A DNA stretch of 64,000 nucleotides, from assembly GCF_900114495.1 (NCBI RefSeq), contig NZ_FOZI01000001.1, positions 1,011,469 through 1,075,468 on the forward strand. Reading direction: 5' to 3'. Positions 31,679 to 40,140 of this stretch are shown here, piece by piece. Positions within the stretch are counted from its first letter, which is position 1, and every line of letters begins with the position of its first letter. A program made the position numbers and the translations under genes. The notes under the pieces were generated by a model. That model ran no database searches. It was not told where the DNA came from and worked only from the letters and a program-made list of their open reading frames with translations. The DNA is from Dyella sp. OK004 (lineage in GTDB: Bacteria > Pseudomonadota > Gammaproteobacteria > Xanthomonadales > Rhodanobacteraceae).

Positions 31679-32812
31679 ATGACGACCGTTTTCGATGCAT
31701 TGGACAATGCGCTTTTCCGCAACAACTTCAACGCCACTATCGACCGTGCCGGCGCCAGCCTGGGCGCGCAGCGCGTGCACGCCGCACTGGATTCGGTGGA
31801 TCTGAACCAGGTTTCGCCGAGCGAGAAACGCGTACTGCAGAGCCTGGCCGGCTCGCTCTCATCCGACGGCTACATCAGCGGCAACGACGCCGATGCACTG
31901 GTCAGCCTGATCCACGGCTACGCCACACCCAACAGCGGCTTCGGCCTGCCTGCGCTGACACCCGCGCATACCCCGATCAACGCACCGATCCGCATGCCGG
32001 TCGCGTATCCCGGCAGCGCGCTGTTCGCCAACATTTTCACGCAACTGGTGAACCAGGCCGTGCAGAGCTTCCGCAACGCCGCCTTTCTCGGCAGCGCCGC
32101 CAACATGCTGGCGGAAACCGACCAAAGCACTGGCGCGCAGCGCGTGGCACAAGCCCTCGACAACGCCGACCTCTCAAACTTCAGCGCCGATGATCGCCGC
32201 TTCGTACTCAGCCTGATCGGCTATGCCTCCGCCGACGGTCACATCAGTCGCGCCGAAGCCAACATCATCATCGACTACATTCAATTCGCCAGCGGCAACC
32301 CAGGCAACATCACCACGCAACCGTGGAACGTGGAAGCCAACGACGGCCAGCACGCACGCATCGACCTCGGCCATTACACGCTCGACATCGATCAAAGCAG
32401 CTCGCAATTCGTGCTGACCAACAAAGCCACCGGCGAAGTCACACGCATCTGGGGGGATCCACATTTCGACAACAACGGCCAGGCCATCGGCACCTTCAAA
32501 GGCACACTCACACTCAGCCTCGACGACGGCACGAAACTCACCATCAACACCACCCCCGCCGGCAACGGCGAGTTCTACTCCAGCAAACTCACCATCACCC
32601 AAGGCGACCAGGCCATCGTGGTCGACCACCTCAACCAAAACAGCACGCAACCCCTAAGCATCATCAACACCCCCATCCTCGGCCGCCTCCTCGACTGGGC
32701 CACCGACGACGGCACCCGCGTCTACGAAGACACCAACACCCGCCAATGGGTACAACTCGACGCCGGTGGCTGGACCCACGCGATTGATGGAAATTTTCTG
32801 GCGATGTCATAA
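31679..32812 (+). CDS. DUF1521-domain protein, probable self-cleaving T3SS effector
   Basis: The protein (377 aa) has two related N-terminal helical units, the first ending in SSDGYISGNDADAL (near residue 61) and the second in SADGHISRAEA (near 184). Both look like degenerate EF-hand loops. The C-terminal half matches the DUF1521/MIIA plan, with WNVEANDGQHARIDLG and the cleavage motif WGDPHFDNNG; Asp260-Pro261 is the predicted scissile bond. In Bradyrhizobium NopE1 and related proteins, this domain cuts itself at GD|PH after binding Ca2+ or other metals. There is no signal peptide. The two operators upstream and the T3SS next door support an effector role. Confidence 0.8.
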   Translation: MTTVFDALDNALFRNNFNATIDRAGASLGAQRVHAALDSVDLNQVSPSEKRVLQSLAGSLSSDGYISGNDADALVSLIHGYATPNSGFGLPALTPAHTPINAPIRMPVAYPGSALFANIFTQLVNQAVQSFRNAAFLGSAANMLAETDQSTGAQRVAQALDNADLSNFSADDRRFVLSLIGYASADGHISRAEANIIIDYIQFASGNPGNITTQPWNVEANDGQHARIDLGHYTLDIDQSSSQFVLTNKATGEVTRIWGDPHFDNNGQAIGTFKGTLTLSLDDGTKLTINTTPAGNGEFYSSKLTITQGDQAIVVDHLNQNSTQPLSIINTPILGRLLDWATDDGTRVYEDTNTRQWVQLDAGGWTHAIDGNFLAMS

Positions 32813-32940
32813 AGGCGATGCGCAGCGAGCCGTCGCACGGGCAGTCCGTGCGATGGCGAGGCCTGGATAACCCGAAGAACACCATCCCGCCGCCTGACAC
32901 TGGAAAAGGCGTAGCTACAGAGCACACCGTCTGCTCTCAG

Positions 32941-33098
32941 GCCATTTCTCTTTGGTTACTTTCTCTTTGGGCCAGCAAAGAGAAAGTGACCCGGACCGCG
33001 GCAGCGGTTCGGAAGCCCGCGGCAGGCGAGCCAGGGCACACAGACGTTAAGACCGAGCGATAACGCCACTGGATTCCGGCCTTCGCCGGAATGACGAA
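32941..33098. repeat. Dispersed-type intergenic palindromes
   Basis: In the 348-bp gap after the DUF1521 gene, ACTTTCTCTTT (32958-32968) pairs perfectly with AAAGAGAAAGT (32977-32987). Further on, ATTCCGGC-CTTC-GCCGGAAT (33073-33092) forms a hairpin. Both resemble palindromes that are scattered between genes in Lysobacterales genomes; that family resemblance is recalled, not tested. No gene is visible between 32813 and 33160. Confidence 0.5.
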
Positions 33099-33160
33099 GT
33101 TGGAAGGGATATCGCAAGGGTTGAACTCTCAACCCAACCCTCTGAAGAAAGGCGCAGGCT

Positions 33161-34561
33161 TCAAGCATCGGGCGACGAATCGCCCCACAAATACCTCGGC
33201 GGCAATCGCCCCCGAAACTCCGCCCAATCCACCCCGGCCGGATACCGCCCACTCCCCACCTCACGCAACGGCAACCGCCCCCCTTTCCGCGGCCGACACC
33301 GCACACTCAACTTCCGCCGCCGCCGACGCATCGCCGCCACCGCCGCACGCCGACGCCGCCCCTCATCATGATCCTGCCCCCGCTGCGCTTCCTCTTCCGC
33401 TTCGGCCTTCTTGCCACGCGCCGAATTCACCTCAGTCTTGCCGCCACGGCGGCCACCCAAGGTGCGCTCTTCATCGCCAATAGCACCCACACGACGCATG
33501 CGATCGTTGACCAGCGTGAACTCAAGACTGCGCCCCGCGCCCAGATTGATGCTGCGCCCTGCACGCATGCTCGCTGCATGCGCTGCCACGGCCTGTGGAT
33601 CGATGAATCCCGGCGCCTGCACATTCGCCACACTGGTACCACCGGACGAAGCCTGCCCCAACTGTGCCGCCAGCAAGGCCATGATCTGCAGCTTCGCTTC
33701 ATTGCCGTCGACTACCGGCGCCGCGACGCTCCAGTTCACCGCCGGCGCCACTTGCGCGAATGCCACCGGCGAAGCCATCGGCGTGGCGAGGAGATTCGGG
33801 CGCGTGCCATCCAGCCATGGCATGGGCGGCGGTGGCGGCACCGATTCGGAATGGTGCTGCTGATTCATCGCTGCCTGCGCCATCGCGCCGGCCACCTGGG
33901 CGAAGCTAAGCATCACGCCATCAGCGCGCGCCGTCGCCAGTGAGGACGAAGGCAGGCCGGTGGCCACCACGCTGCCACGATCCGCGCTCGGCACATAGTT
34001 CACCGGCGCGGTACCAGGACCGGTAGCGCCCGGCCAGACGCTGCCTGCGAGCGGCTGCTCGCGCCCGACCATCAGCGCGGTATCGGTCGTGTTGAGCAGG
34101 CCGGCGGCAATCAATGGCACCGACTGCGCATTCGCACCCAGCGACAAAGATAGGCCGAGACGCAAACCATCGACTTTGTCGCTGCCGCGAAGGGCATCGG
34201 CAAGATCGGGCGGCAGCGGCAGTTCGCGCGGGCTCGACGGACCATTCGCGCCATCATTATTTTCGCGGCCGTAGCCATGACCGTTGTCGCCACCGAGTGC
34301 GCTGCGAATATCCCCAAGGTTTGACGTCGGCAGCTGCACGGTCAGGCCGGGGGTCAGCGGCGTGTCGGCGCGAAGCCCGGGATTGGACTGCAGCAGGCCG
34401 TCGATTGGCAGCCCAAGTTTTTCCGCAATGGTATTGATCGTGTCGCCGGGCGACATTGCGAAGTTGAGCAGCACATGGCCATTGCCTTGCGCGCCGTGGC
34501 TTCCGCCGCCACCGAGCAGCTGGATTACCGGATCGTTCTTGAGGAGGCTTTCGATACCCAT
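33161..34561 (-). CDS. LysM-like protein with Arg-rich C-terminus, last gene of the T3SS operon
   Basis: The protein (466 aa) starts only 10 bp after the sctP stop, so it belongs to the operon. Near its N-terminus, MSPGDTINTIAEKLGLPIDGLLQSNPGLRADTPLTPGLTVQLP (quoted in part) looks like a LysM repeat. The middle is Gly/Ala/Pro-rich and low in complexity. From about residue 380 it becomes strongly basic, with two runs of Arg. There is no signal peptide or membrane helix. I do not recognise the family; a secreted component or a ruler-like accessory is possible. Its stop lies next to the repeat region. Confidence 0.65.
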   Translation of the reverse strand: MGIESLLKNDPVIQLLGGGGSHGAQGNGHVLLNFAMSPGDTINTIAEKLGLPIDGLLQSNPGLRADTPLTPGLTVQLPTSNLGDIRSALGGDNGHGYGRENNDGANGPSSPRELPLPPDLADALRGSDKVDGLRLGLSLSLGANAQSVPLIAAGLLNTTDTALMVGREQPLAGSVWPGATGPGTAPVNYVPSADRGSVVATGLPSSSLATARADGVMLSFAQVAGAMAQAAMNQQHHSESVPPPPPMPWLDGTRPNLLATPMASPVAFAQVAPAVNWSVAAPVVDGNEAKLQIMALLAAQLGQASSGGTSVANVQAPGFIDPQAVAAHAASMRAGRSINLGAGRSLEFTLVNDRMRRVGAIGDEERTLGGRRGGKTEVNSARGKKAEAEEEAQRGQDHDEGRRRRAAVAAMRRRRRKLSVRCRPRKGGRLPLREVGSGRYPAGVDWAEFRGRLPPRYLWGDSSPDA

Positions 34562-34570
34562 GACGGCACC

Positions 34571-35311
34571 TCAGCTCAACAGCACGGGGTCGATCTCCAG
34601 CTCGCCAAGCTGTTTGCTGGCGAAGCGTTCGATCAGCTGCGGCGCGCTCTCAAGCAATTGCCGGTAGGCCTCGGTACCGCGCATATCGGCGCGCAGCTTC
34701 CAGCCCTTGTCGGTACGGCTAAGCCACAGTTCGGCGCCGGGCAGCACGCCGTTCTTGAGGGTGATCATGATCTCGCGTGCCTGCGCGGAGCTGCGCGAGT
34801 TCGCGTCCGGCACCAGCAATTGCTTGACGTGCCGTTCGATCAACTCCGCGAGCGCCGGTGACAATGCCGCCTGCATGGCCGGCGCGGGCTGTTCCGCCGT
34901 TTGCAGCAGCACTTGTTGCGCCTGATGCAAAGCTTGCGGGCCGGCGGCGGCAAAACCCTGGTCATTGTCCTGACCGCTATCGGCGTCCGCTTCCTGATGA
35001 TCGTCGCCGTCGCCGCGCGGCGGCAGCGCCAGCGCCTCATCACCTGCAGCATCCAGCTGACGCTGCAACAGATCCCGCAGTGCCTGTTCCTGTTCTTGCA
35101 ACGACTTGTGCCCGGTTACCGTGGTGCCCGATACCGTCTCTTCGCCATCCTTGCCGTGCTGAGTGACGGTACCGTCCATCAGCTTACGGAAGCGTTGCAC
35201 CTCTTCACGTCCGCGTACCGGATCCTGTTTGTCCTTCGCGCCGCGCGGGGTATGCGCGTGATGCACGGGATGAACATCGCGCGTCGTCGTGGAGCTGGAT
35301 TCATTGCGCAT
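34571..35311 (-). CDS. sctP: T3SS needle-length/substrate-switch protein SctP
   Basis: The protein (246 aa) has a low-complexity Gln/Asp-rich middle and a C-terminal domain (LPGAELWLSRTDKGWKL, then ERFASKQLGELEI). This matches the T3S4 substrate-specificity-switch domain of YscP/HpaP. It sets needle length and interacts with SctU. The start MRNESSSTT lies 8 bp after the sctO stop; a longer frame upstream would overlap sctO fully. Confidence 0.72.
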   Translation of the reverse strand: MRNESSSTTTRDVHPVHHAHTPRGAKDKQDPVRGREEVQRFRKLMDGTVTQHGKDGEETVSGTTVTGHKSLQEQEQALRDLLQRQLDAAGDEALALPPRGDGDDHQEADADSGQDNDQGFAAAGPQALHQAQQVLLQTAEQPAPAMQAALSPALAELIERHVKQLLVPDANSRSSAQAREIMITLKNGVLPGAELWLSRTDKGWKLRADMRGTEAYRQLLESAPQLIERFASKQLGELEIDPVLLS

Positions 35312-35318
35312 AGCGACC

Positions 35319-35804
35319 TCAGCGTAGGTGGGCCTGGCGCAGGGACAGCTCTTCCAGGCTGTGCTCCTCGCGCAATTCCACACGGTTGCGCATCTCGCGC
35401 AGCCAACCCTGTTTCATTTCATCCACCGCATTGAGCTTATTGCGCGCCTGACGCCATGCCGTCGCCGCGAGATCGAGTGCGGCCTGTGCTTCCGCGCAGT
35501 CGCGTTCGCGCGTTTCCAGTTCGATGCGGCGCTGACTGATGTGCTGATCCAGCAAAGCCAGGTGGCGCTCGTAGCGCTCCACCGCCAGCGCCGTGGGCTG
35601 ACCCGTTGCGAACATGCCGGTCCACGCGCGATCAGCGAAATCCTGCCGCTTGAACTGGGCCTGCTGCAGCCGCTCGTCGGCCGCGGCACGCTCCTGTTCG
35701 GTGAGCTGCCAGCGCTCGCGGCACTGCTTGAGTTCGCTTTCCAGCGCACGCAGGCGAATGCCGCGCACGGCGCACAAAGGCTCCAGCGGAAAAGTGGTGC
35801 TCAT
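35319..35804 (-). CDS. sctO: T3SS central stalk protein SctO
   Basis: The protein (161 aa) is almost all helix with heptad-like charge patterns (RLRALESELKQCRERWQLTEQE and later RELETRERDCAEAQAAL-like segments), the FliJ/YscO coiled-coil plan. It contacts the ATPase hexamer and the export gate. Its ATG overlaps the sctN stop (ATGA), the usual sctN-sctO order. Confidence 0.8.
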   Translation of the reverse strand: MSTTFPLEPLCAVRGIRLRALESELKQCRERWQLTEQERAAADERLQQAQFKRQDFADRAWTGMFATGQPTALAVERYERHLALLDQHISQRRIELETRERDCAEAQAALDLAATAWRQARNKLNAVDEMKQGWLREMRNRVELREEHSLEELSLRQAHLR

Positions 35805-37138
35805 GTGCATACTCCAGCCAGACGCGAACGAGTGGCAGCGAAATCGGCCGCCTCATGCGTGCCTTGGCGCAATAGTTGGTTGATGGCATCGATGCGCGCG
35901 ATGGCGGTATCCGCGTCGGCATCACCGCCGGGCTTGTATTCGCCCAGCTGCAACAGCATTTCGATCTCGCGGTACTTGGCCACATAGCGCCGCAGTAGAC
36001 CGGCAGCGCGCTGATGGGTGCCCTGGGTAACGCGCGGCATCAGTCGGCTCGCGCTGGCCAGCACGTCGATGGCTGGGTAATGGTTGGCCTGCGCCAGGCG
36101 GCGCGAGAGATAGATGTGACCGTCGAGGATCGAACGCACTTCCTCCGCGATCGGATCGTTGCCGTCTTCGTCTTCCATCAACACGGTGTAGAACGCGGTG
36201 ATCGCGCCCTTCTCATTGGTACCGGCGCGCTCGAACAGCCGCGGCAGCGCGGAAAACACCGAAGGCGTGAAACCGCGCCGCGATGGTGGCTCGCCCATGG
36301 CCAGGCCCACATCGCGCAAGGCGCGCGCGAAGCGCGTCACTGAATCCATCATCAGCAACACATTCATGCCGCGGTCGCGGAAGTACTCCGCAATCGCCGT
36401 ACCCAGCCAGGCAACACGGCTGCGTTCCAGCGCGGGCCGGTCGGACGTAGCCACCACCACCACGCTGCGCCGCAGGCCTTCCTCGCCCAGACTGTCGTGC
36501 AGGAACTCGCCCACCTCGCGCCCACGCTCGCCAACCAGCACGATCACGTTCACATCGGCCTGCGCATTGCGCGCCAGCATGCCCAGCAAAGTGCTCTTGC
36601 CGCCGCCGGCCACCGCGAAGATGCCAGTGCGCTGGCCGCGACCGATGGTGAGCGTGGCATCGATGGCGCGCACGCCGGTCGGCATGGCTTCGTCGATCGC
36701 TTGCCGGCTCAGCGGGTTAGGCGATGCCGCGTAGAGCGGTACGCGCTCCACCCGCTCCAGCGGACCAAGGCCGTCGAGCGGATCGCCATGCGCGTCGATC
36801 ACGCGACCGAGCAGGCTCACGCCGGCCGGCGCGGTGGCCTGTTTACCGGTCGCCGTCACCGTCGTTGCGGTGGAAATACCTTCCAGCGGACCCAGCGGTG
36901 TCAGCAGCGTCTGCTGCTGCGACACGCCGACCACTTCAGCCGGCAGGCAGAAACCGCTATCGGCCTGTTCGAGCAGGCAGAGTTCACCGATCGCCGCGCG
37001 CACGCCGGTGGCGCGTACCAGCGTGCCGTAGGCCTCGGCTACGCGCCCCACGCGCTGCAGGGTGTCGCGCTTGCTCAGGGCGAGCAGCAGCGGATCGTCG
37101 CCAGGCACCACGAGGCTTTCAGGCGTCGGGACGTTCAC
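35801..37138 (-). CDS. sctN: T3SS ATPase SctN
   Basis: The protein (445 aa) is related to F1-beta and FliI. Walker A is VAGGGKSTLLGM, Walker B is VLLMMDSVTRFA, and LGEPPSRRGFTPSVFSALPRLFERAG is the T3SS-ATPase signature (part quoted). It unfolds and releases substrates from chaperones at the export gate. GGGAGG lies 5 nt before the GTG at 37138, so that start is preferred to the ATG at 37168. It overlaps sctL by 20 nt. Confidence 0.96.
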   Translation of the reverse strand: MNVPTPESLVVPGDDPLLLALSKRDTLQRVGRVAEAYGTLVRATGVRAAIGELCLLEQADSGFCLPAEVVGVSQQQTLLTPLGPLEGISTATTVTATGKQATAPAGVSLLGRVIDAHGDPLDGLGPLERVERVPLYAASPNPLSRQAIDEAMPTGVRAIDATLTIGRGQRTGIFAVAGGGKSTLLGMLARNAQADVNVIVLVGERGREVGEFLHDSLGEEGLRRSVVVVATSDRPALERSRVAWLGTAIAEYFRDRGMNVLLMMDSVTRFARALRDVGLAMGEPPSRRGFTPSVFSALPRLFERAGTNEKGAITAFYTVLMEDEDGNDPIAEEVRSILDGHIYLSRRLAQANHYPAIDVLASASRLMPRVTQGTHQRAAGLLRRYVAKYREIEMLLQLGEYKPGGDADADTAIARIDAINQLLRQGTHEAADFAATRSRLAGVCT

Positions 37139-37754
37139 GGCGTCCTCCCGTCTGCTCGGCGGCGGCAAGGATCACCCGCGCCTGTTCGAGCTGTTCGTTG
37201 AAGCCGGCGCGCACCATGCCGCCGGCGGATTCGATGATGCAGTCGAAGCGATCCAGTTCCGGATCGCCGATGATTTCGGTATCCGGCGCGGCCGCCGCGC
37301 CAAGTGCCGCGACTTCGGCACGCGCCTGCTCCGCCACGTCGGGATGCACGCGCACCAGCAGGTGCGGCTCGAACACCAGCTTCTGCATCGCCTCGGCCAC
37401 CAGCGAAGCGACCAATCGTTCCGCACCGATGACCGGTGCGATGTGTTTGACCACCGCGATGGCGATCTCGCTGGCGCGGCGGCGCAGTTCAACGGTGGCG
37501 GCGGCGCGCGCCACCACCAGCGCTTCCAGCGCTTGCGCGCAATCGCGCAGGCCGCGTTCACGCCCCTCCACCAGCCCTTCGAACTTGGCCTGTGCGCGGA
37601 TCTGTTCCACTTCTGCCTGCGCCTGCCGCAGTACGGCGTTCGCCTGATCCAGGATGCGCTGAGCTTCCTGCAAAGGCGTCCAGGACTCGGCGGGGATCAC
37701 CCCGGTGTCGAGGTACAAATGGAAGCGATCGCTATCGGCAAACAAGGCATTCAT
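37119..37754 (-). CDS. sctL: T3SS ATPase stator SctL
   Basis: The protein (211 aa) has an N-terminal region, a coiled coil (AQRILDQANAVLRQAQAEVEQIRAQAKFEGLVEGRERG, part quoted) and a C-terminal FliH/V-ATPase E-like domain ending DRFDCIIESAGGMVRAGF. It links the ATPase to the sorting platform. The ATG overlaps the sctK stop by 4 nt, which fixes the start at MNALFADSD. Confidence 0.87.
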   Translation of the reverse strand: MNALFADSDRFHLYLDTGVIPAESWTPLQEAQRILDQANAVLRQAQAEVEQIRAQAKFEGLVEGRERGLRDCAQALEALVVARAAATVELRRRASEIAIAVVKHIAPVIGAERLVASLVAEAMQKLVFEPHLLVRVHPDVAEQARAEVAALGAAAAPDTEIIGDPELDRFDCIIESAGGMVRAGFNEQLEQARVILAAAEQTGGRRERPDA

Positions 37755-38425
37755 TCCGGCGGAGCCTCTGCCGCGCCGGCTTCGTCGCTCTCGCGAGAAG
37801 AAGCCAGCAATTCGGCCACGGTACCGGCGGGCAGCCAGCACTCTTTGATACAAGGCAAGGCCGGCGCGCTCGCGTAAGCCAGCGCCAATCGCTCGGCAAG
37901 CCGGGCATCGCTACGGCCGGCATGACCGAGGAACTCGATCTTGCCGCGCTCGAACACCGCATCGCGCAAGGCCTGCGCATCACGCTCGCAACGCTGCATA
38001 GCCGCACGTCCCATATGACGCACAGCTTCCGGTGCAGCACCGCGCCACGGGTCGGCTGCCTGCGCGCGGCGCCATGCATCCAGTCCGAAGGCTTCTCGCA
38101 AAAACAACACTTCGCTGCGCTCCACCGCGACACGCAGGGCGGGACCGAAAGCAACGGCGCCCAGTTCGTGAGTGAAGCTTTCCAGCGTTGTATGTGGCCA
38201 GTGCAACCAGTCTTCCGTCTCGATCCAGGCCTGCCAACGCTCATGATCGGGGGCGAAGACCGTCGGCGCGGCTCGCCATGCCGCGCGCGCCAGATGCCTG
38301 CGACCGAGCGCGGAGCGCCGTGCCTGTTCTAACAACGCGACAGGCACACCAGCGCAACGCTCCGCATGCAGGCCATCGAGCAAAGCCTGTGCATGCTGCC
38401 GGCGCATGGCTTGCTCAGTGTTCAC
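37751..38425 (-). CDS. sctK: T3SS sorting-platform protein SctK
   Basis: The protein (224 aa) lies between sctJ and sctL, the normal place. Its middle (WLHWPHTTLESFTHELGAVAFG and the end around CIKECWLPAGTVAELLASS) is in keeping with SctK, a poorly conserved family that links SctD/SctQ pods. The assignment rests mainly on position and length. It overlaps sctJ by 11 nt. Confidence 0.75.
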   Translation of the reverse strand: MNTEQAMRRQHAQALLDGLHAERCAGVPVALLEQARRSALGRRHLARAAWRAAPTVFAPDHERWQAWIETEDWLHWPHTTLESFTHELGAVAFGPALRVAVERSEVLFLREAFGLDAWRRAQAADPWRGAAPEAVRHMGRAAMQRCERDAQALRDAVFERGKIEFLGHAGRSDARLAERLALAYASAPALPCIKECWLPAGTVAELLASSRESDEAGAAEAPPE

Positions 38426-39215
38426 CGGATGCCTCGCGGCGCGTCATCGCGCGCGATGGATGCCCCATCAACGCGTTGCGATTGCGCCACAGCAGCAAGC
38501 CGGCCAGCAACACCGCCAACGCCGCGAAACCGATCAGCAACAGCGAGGCCACGTCGCCGCGCATGCCGCCAGCAATCACACCAGCGTGGGCTGGTGCTGG
38601 CGTCACCTCGGTCGGCGCGCGCTGAAAGAACTGCACCGTGACGCGGCTGGGGTCGCTCAAGCCCTCGGTACCGGTCATCACCGCCGCCTTGATATCCGGC
38701 GCGCGGCTCTCGATGCCGGCGTTGGGTCGGGCGATGATCACCACCGAGGCCGATCCGCTGGCTGGCTTGTCGTCGAGCGGACTCTTGTCCGGCAGTGACA
38801 AGTACACATACGCGTCGATCACACCGTCGAGTTTGCGCAGCGTGTTGCCCAGCAGCTGCTCACGGGCATAGATGAAGCGCTGCTTGTCCTCCATCGGCGA
38901 CGACACGAAGCCGTCCTTCTTGAACATCTGGCCGATGTTGTCGACACCCTGATGCGGCAGGCCGGCGTCGCGCAGTATTGCTACCGCCGCCGGCATATCG
39001 TGGCGATCCAGCAACACCTGCCAGCCTTCGCCACGCTCGGCCGGGCGTTTCTCCGCGTCGACACCGCCGTTGATCAGTGCGGCCACCACGTCGTTGGCCT
39101 GCTGCTCGTCCAGCCTGGCGTACAGCACATCCCGGCTGCAGCCGGCCAGCAGCCCCAGCAGCAGTGCCAGGGCCGCAAGCCGTCCCATTCGGCCGATGTT
39201 CCACGGCTTGGTCAT
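38415..39215 (-). CDS. sctJ: T3SS inner-membrane ring lipoprotein SctJ
   Basis: The protein (266 aa) has a lipobox LLAGC, then YscJ-family ring domains with DEQQANDVVAALINGGVDAEK and LGNTLRKLDGVIDAYVYLSLPD (part). A C-terminal membrane helix, LLLIGFAALAVLLAGLLLW, follows. It forms the inner ring with SctD. GAGG is upstream of the ATG at 39215. Confidence 0.95.
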   Translation of the reverse strand: MTKPWNIGRMGRLAALALLLGLLAGCSRDVLYARLDEQQANDVVAALINGGVDAEKRPAERGEGWQVLLDRHDMPAAVAILRDAGLPHQGVDNIGQMFKKDGFVSSPMEDKQRFIYAREQLLGNTLRKLDGVIDAYVYLSLPDKSPLDDKPASGSASVVIIARPNAGIESRAPDIKAAVMTGTEGLSDPSRVTVQFFQRAPTEVTPAPAHAGVIAGGMRGDVASLLLIGFAALAVLLAGLLLWRNRNALMGHPSRAMTRREASGEH

Positions 39216-39225
39216 CGCATACGCC

Positions 39226-39630
39226 TCAGGACTGCTGCCGGAACAGTTGCTGCACACCTTCCGAGCTGCGGTTGGCCACGTTGCTGGTCAGCTCAGCCTG
39301 GAACACCAGCTCGTGGCATTTCAGCGTCATGTCGATCACCTGGCTGGGCGACAGGTCGCGCCCGTTCGCCTTCATCGCCTCAGACAGACGGCCAAGCTGG
39401 TTGGCGCGACCGTTGAGCGAGTCAAACTGGCTGAGCACCGCCTTGAAGCCCGCCGACATTTCGTGCGACACCGGCGTCACCTGCTCGTTCTGCACCACGT
39501 TGGCGGGCGTGGCGTCCGCAAAAGTCTGGCGGAATTTGGCCACGTCGTCGACGTGCGCAGGCGTAGCGGCCTTGGGTTCGGTCGCCGCGAAATGGGCGAC
39601 GTTCACCATCTGGGTCGGAAGCACATTCAT
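39226..39630 (-). CDS. sctI: T3SS inner rod protein SctI
   Basis: The protein (134 aa) ends in MTLKCHELVFQAELTSNVANRSSEGVQQLFRQQ (part), the pattern of YscI/HrpB inner rod proteins. It joins the export gate to the needle. GGAGG lies 7 nt before the ATG at 39630. It sits between the putative needle gene and sctJ. Confidence 0.85.
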   Translation of the reverse strand: MNVLPTQMVNVAHFAATEPKAATPAHVDDVAKFRQTFADATPANVVQNEQVTPVSHEMSAGFKAVLSQFDSLNGRANQLGRLSEAMKANGRDLSPSQVIDMTLKCHELVFQAELTSNVANRSSEGVQQLFRQQS

Positions 39631-39657
39631 GGTCATCCCTCCTGGCATCGCGCCGGG

Positions 39658-40002
39658 TTACTGCTTGCGACCCAGGGTTTCCAGCGCCTGGCCCACGGCG
39701 TTGTTCGAGGTGGCGGCATTGGTGGAAAGGAACTGCATCTTCAGGCTCTCGGCGGTGAGCTGGGTCATCACCGACGGCTGATCCGCGCCACCGTCGCTCA
39801 CCTTGGACGAGAGATCGGTGACTTTCGACGCCTGCTGATCGAGCGCGTTGCCCCAGGCCTTGGCCATGGCTTCGAACCAGCTCTTGGATTGATCGACGCT
39901 GGCCGACTGGCCCGCGGCGGCGCTGCCGGCGCCGATGGTGGTGTTGATGCTCGGAAACTGACTGACGCTACCGTTGCCATTAATTGAGTTGTTGCTGCTC
40001 AT
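39658..40002 (-). CDS. sctF: Putative T3SS needle subunit SctF
   Basis: A 114-aa protein with a polar Ser/Asn-rich N-terminus (MSSNNSINGNGSVSQF) and a helical hairpin-like remainder (WGNALDQQASKVTDLSSKV; MTQLTAESLKMQFLSTN). The size, polarity and position before sctI fit a needle subunit, but needle proteins diverge fast and I cannot confirm the family by sequence. It is longer than the usual 80-90 aa. AGGGAG precedes the ATG at 40002. Confidence 0.55.
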   Translation of the reverse strand: MSSNNSINGNGSVSQFPSINTTIGAGSAAAGQSASVDQSKSWFEAMAKAWGNALDQQASKVTDLSSKVSDGGADQPSVMTQLTAESLKMQFLSTNAATSNNAVGQALETLGRKQ

Positions 40003-40110
40003 GCTCGTCTCCCTAGGTGATAACGGGGCCGCGCCGAACGGTGGGCTCCGGATGATGCGGCGGCCAGGGCCACCGCGTTCGGCGTCGGGCGGCGATGCCG
40101 TCCAGCGCCA

Positions 40111-40128
40111 GCGGGCTGCAAAGCCCGC
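40111..40128. promoter_or_regulatory. Hairpin in the sctD-sctF gap
   Basis: GCGGGCT-GCAA-AGCCCGC is a perfect 7-bp stem with a tetraloop, 12 bp past the sctD stop in the direction of transcription. It has no T-run. Such a hairpin could stabilise the upstream message or mark a processing site before the needle gene. Confidence 0.45.
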
Positions 40129-40140
40129 CTGTTGCTCGTT

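Noticed and set aside
40013-40032. CCTAGG near a GGGG upstream of the sctF candidate as a further operator
   Set aside because: Arm spacing is seven rather than four and the AGGGAG part is the ribosome binding site.
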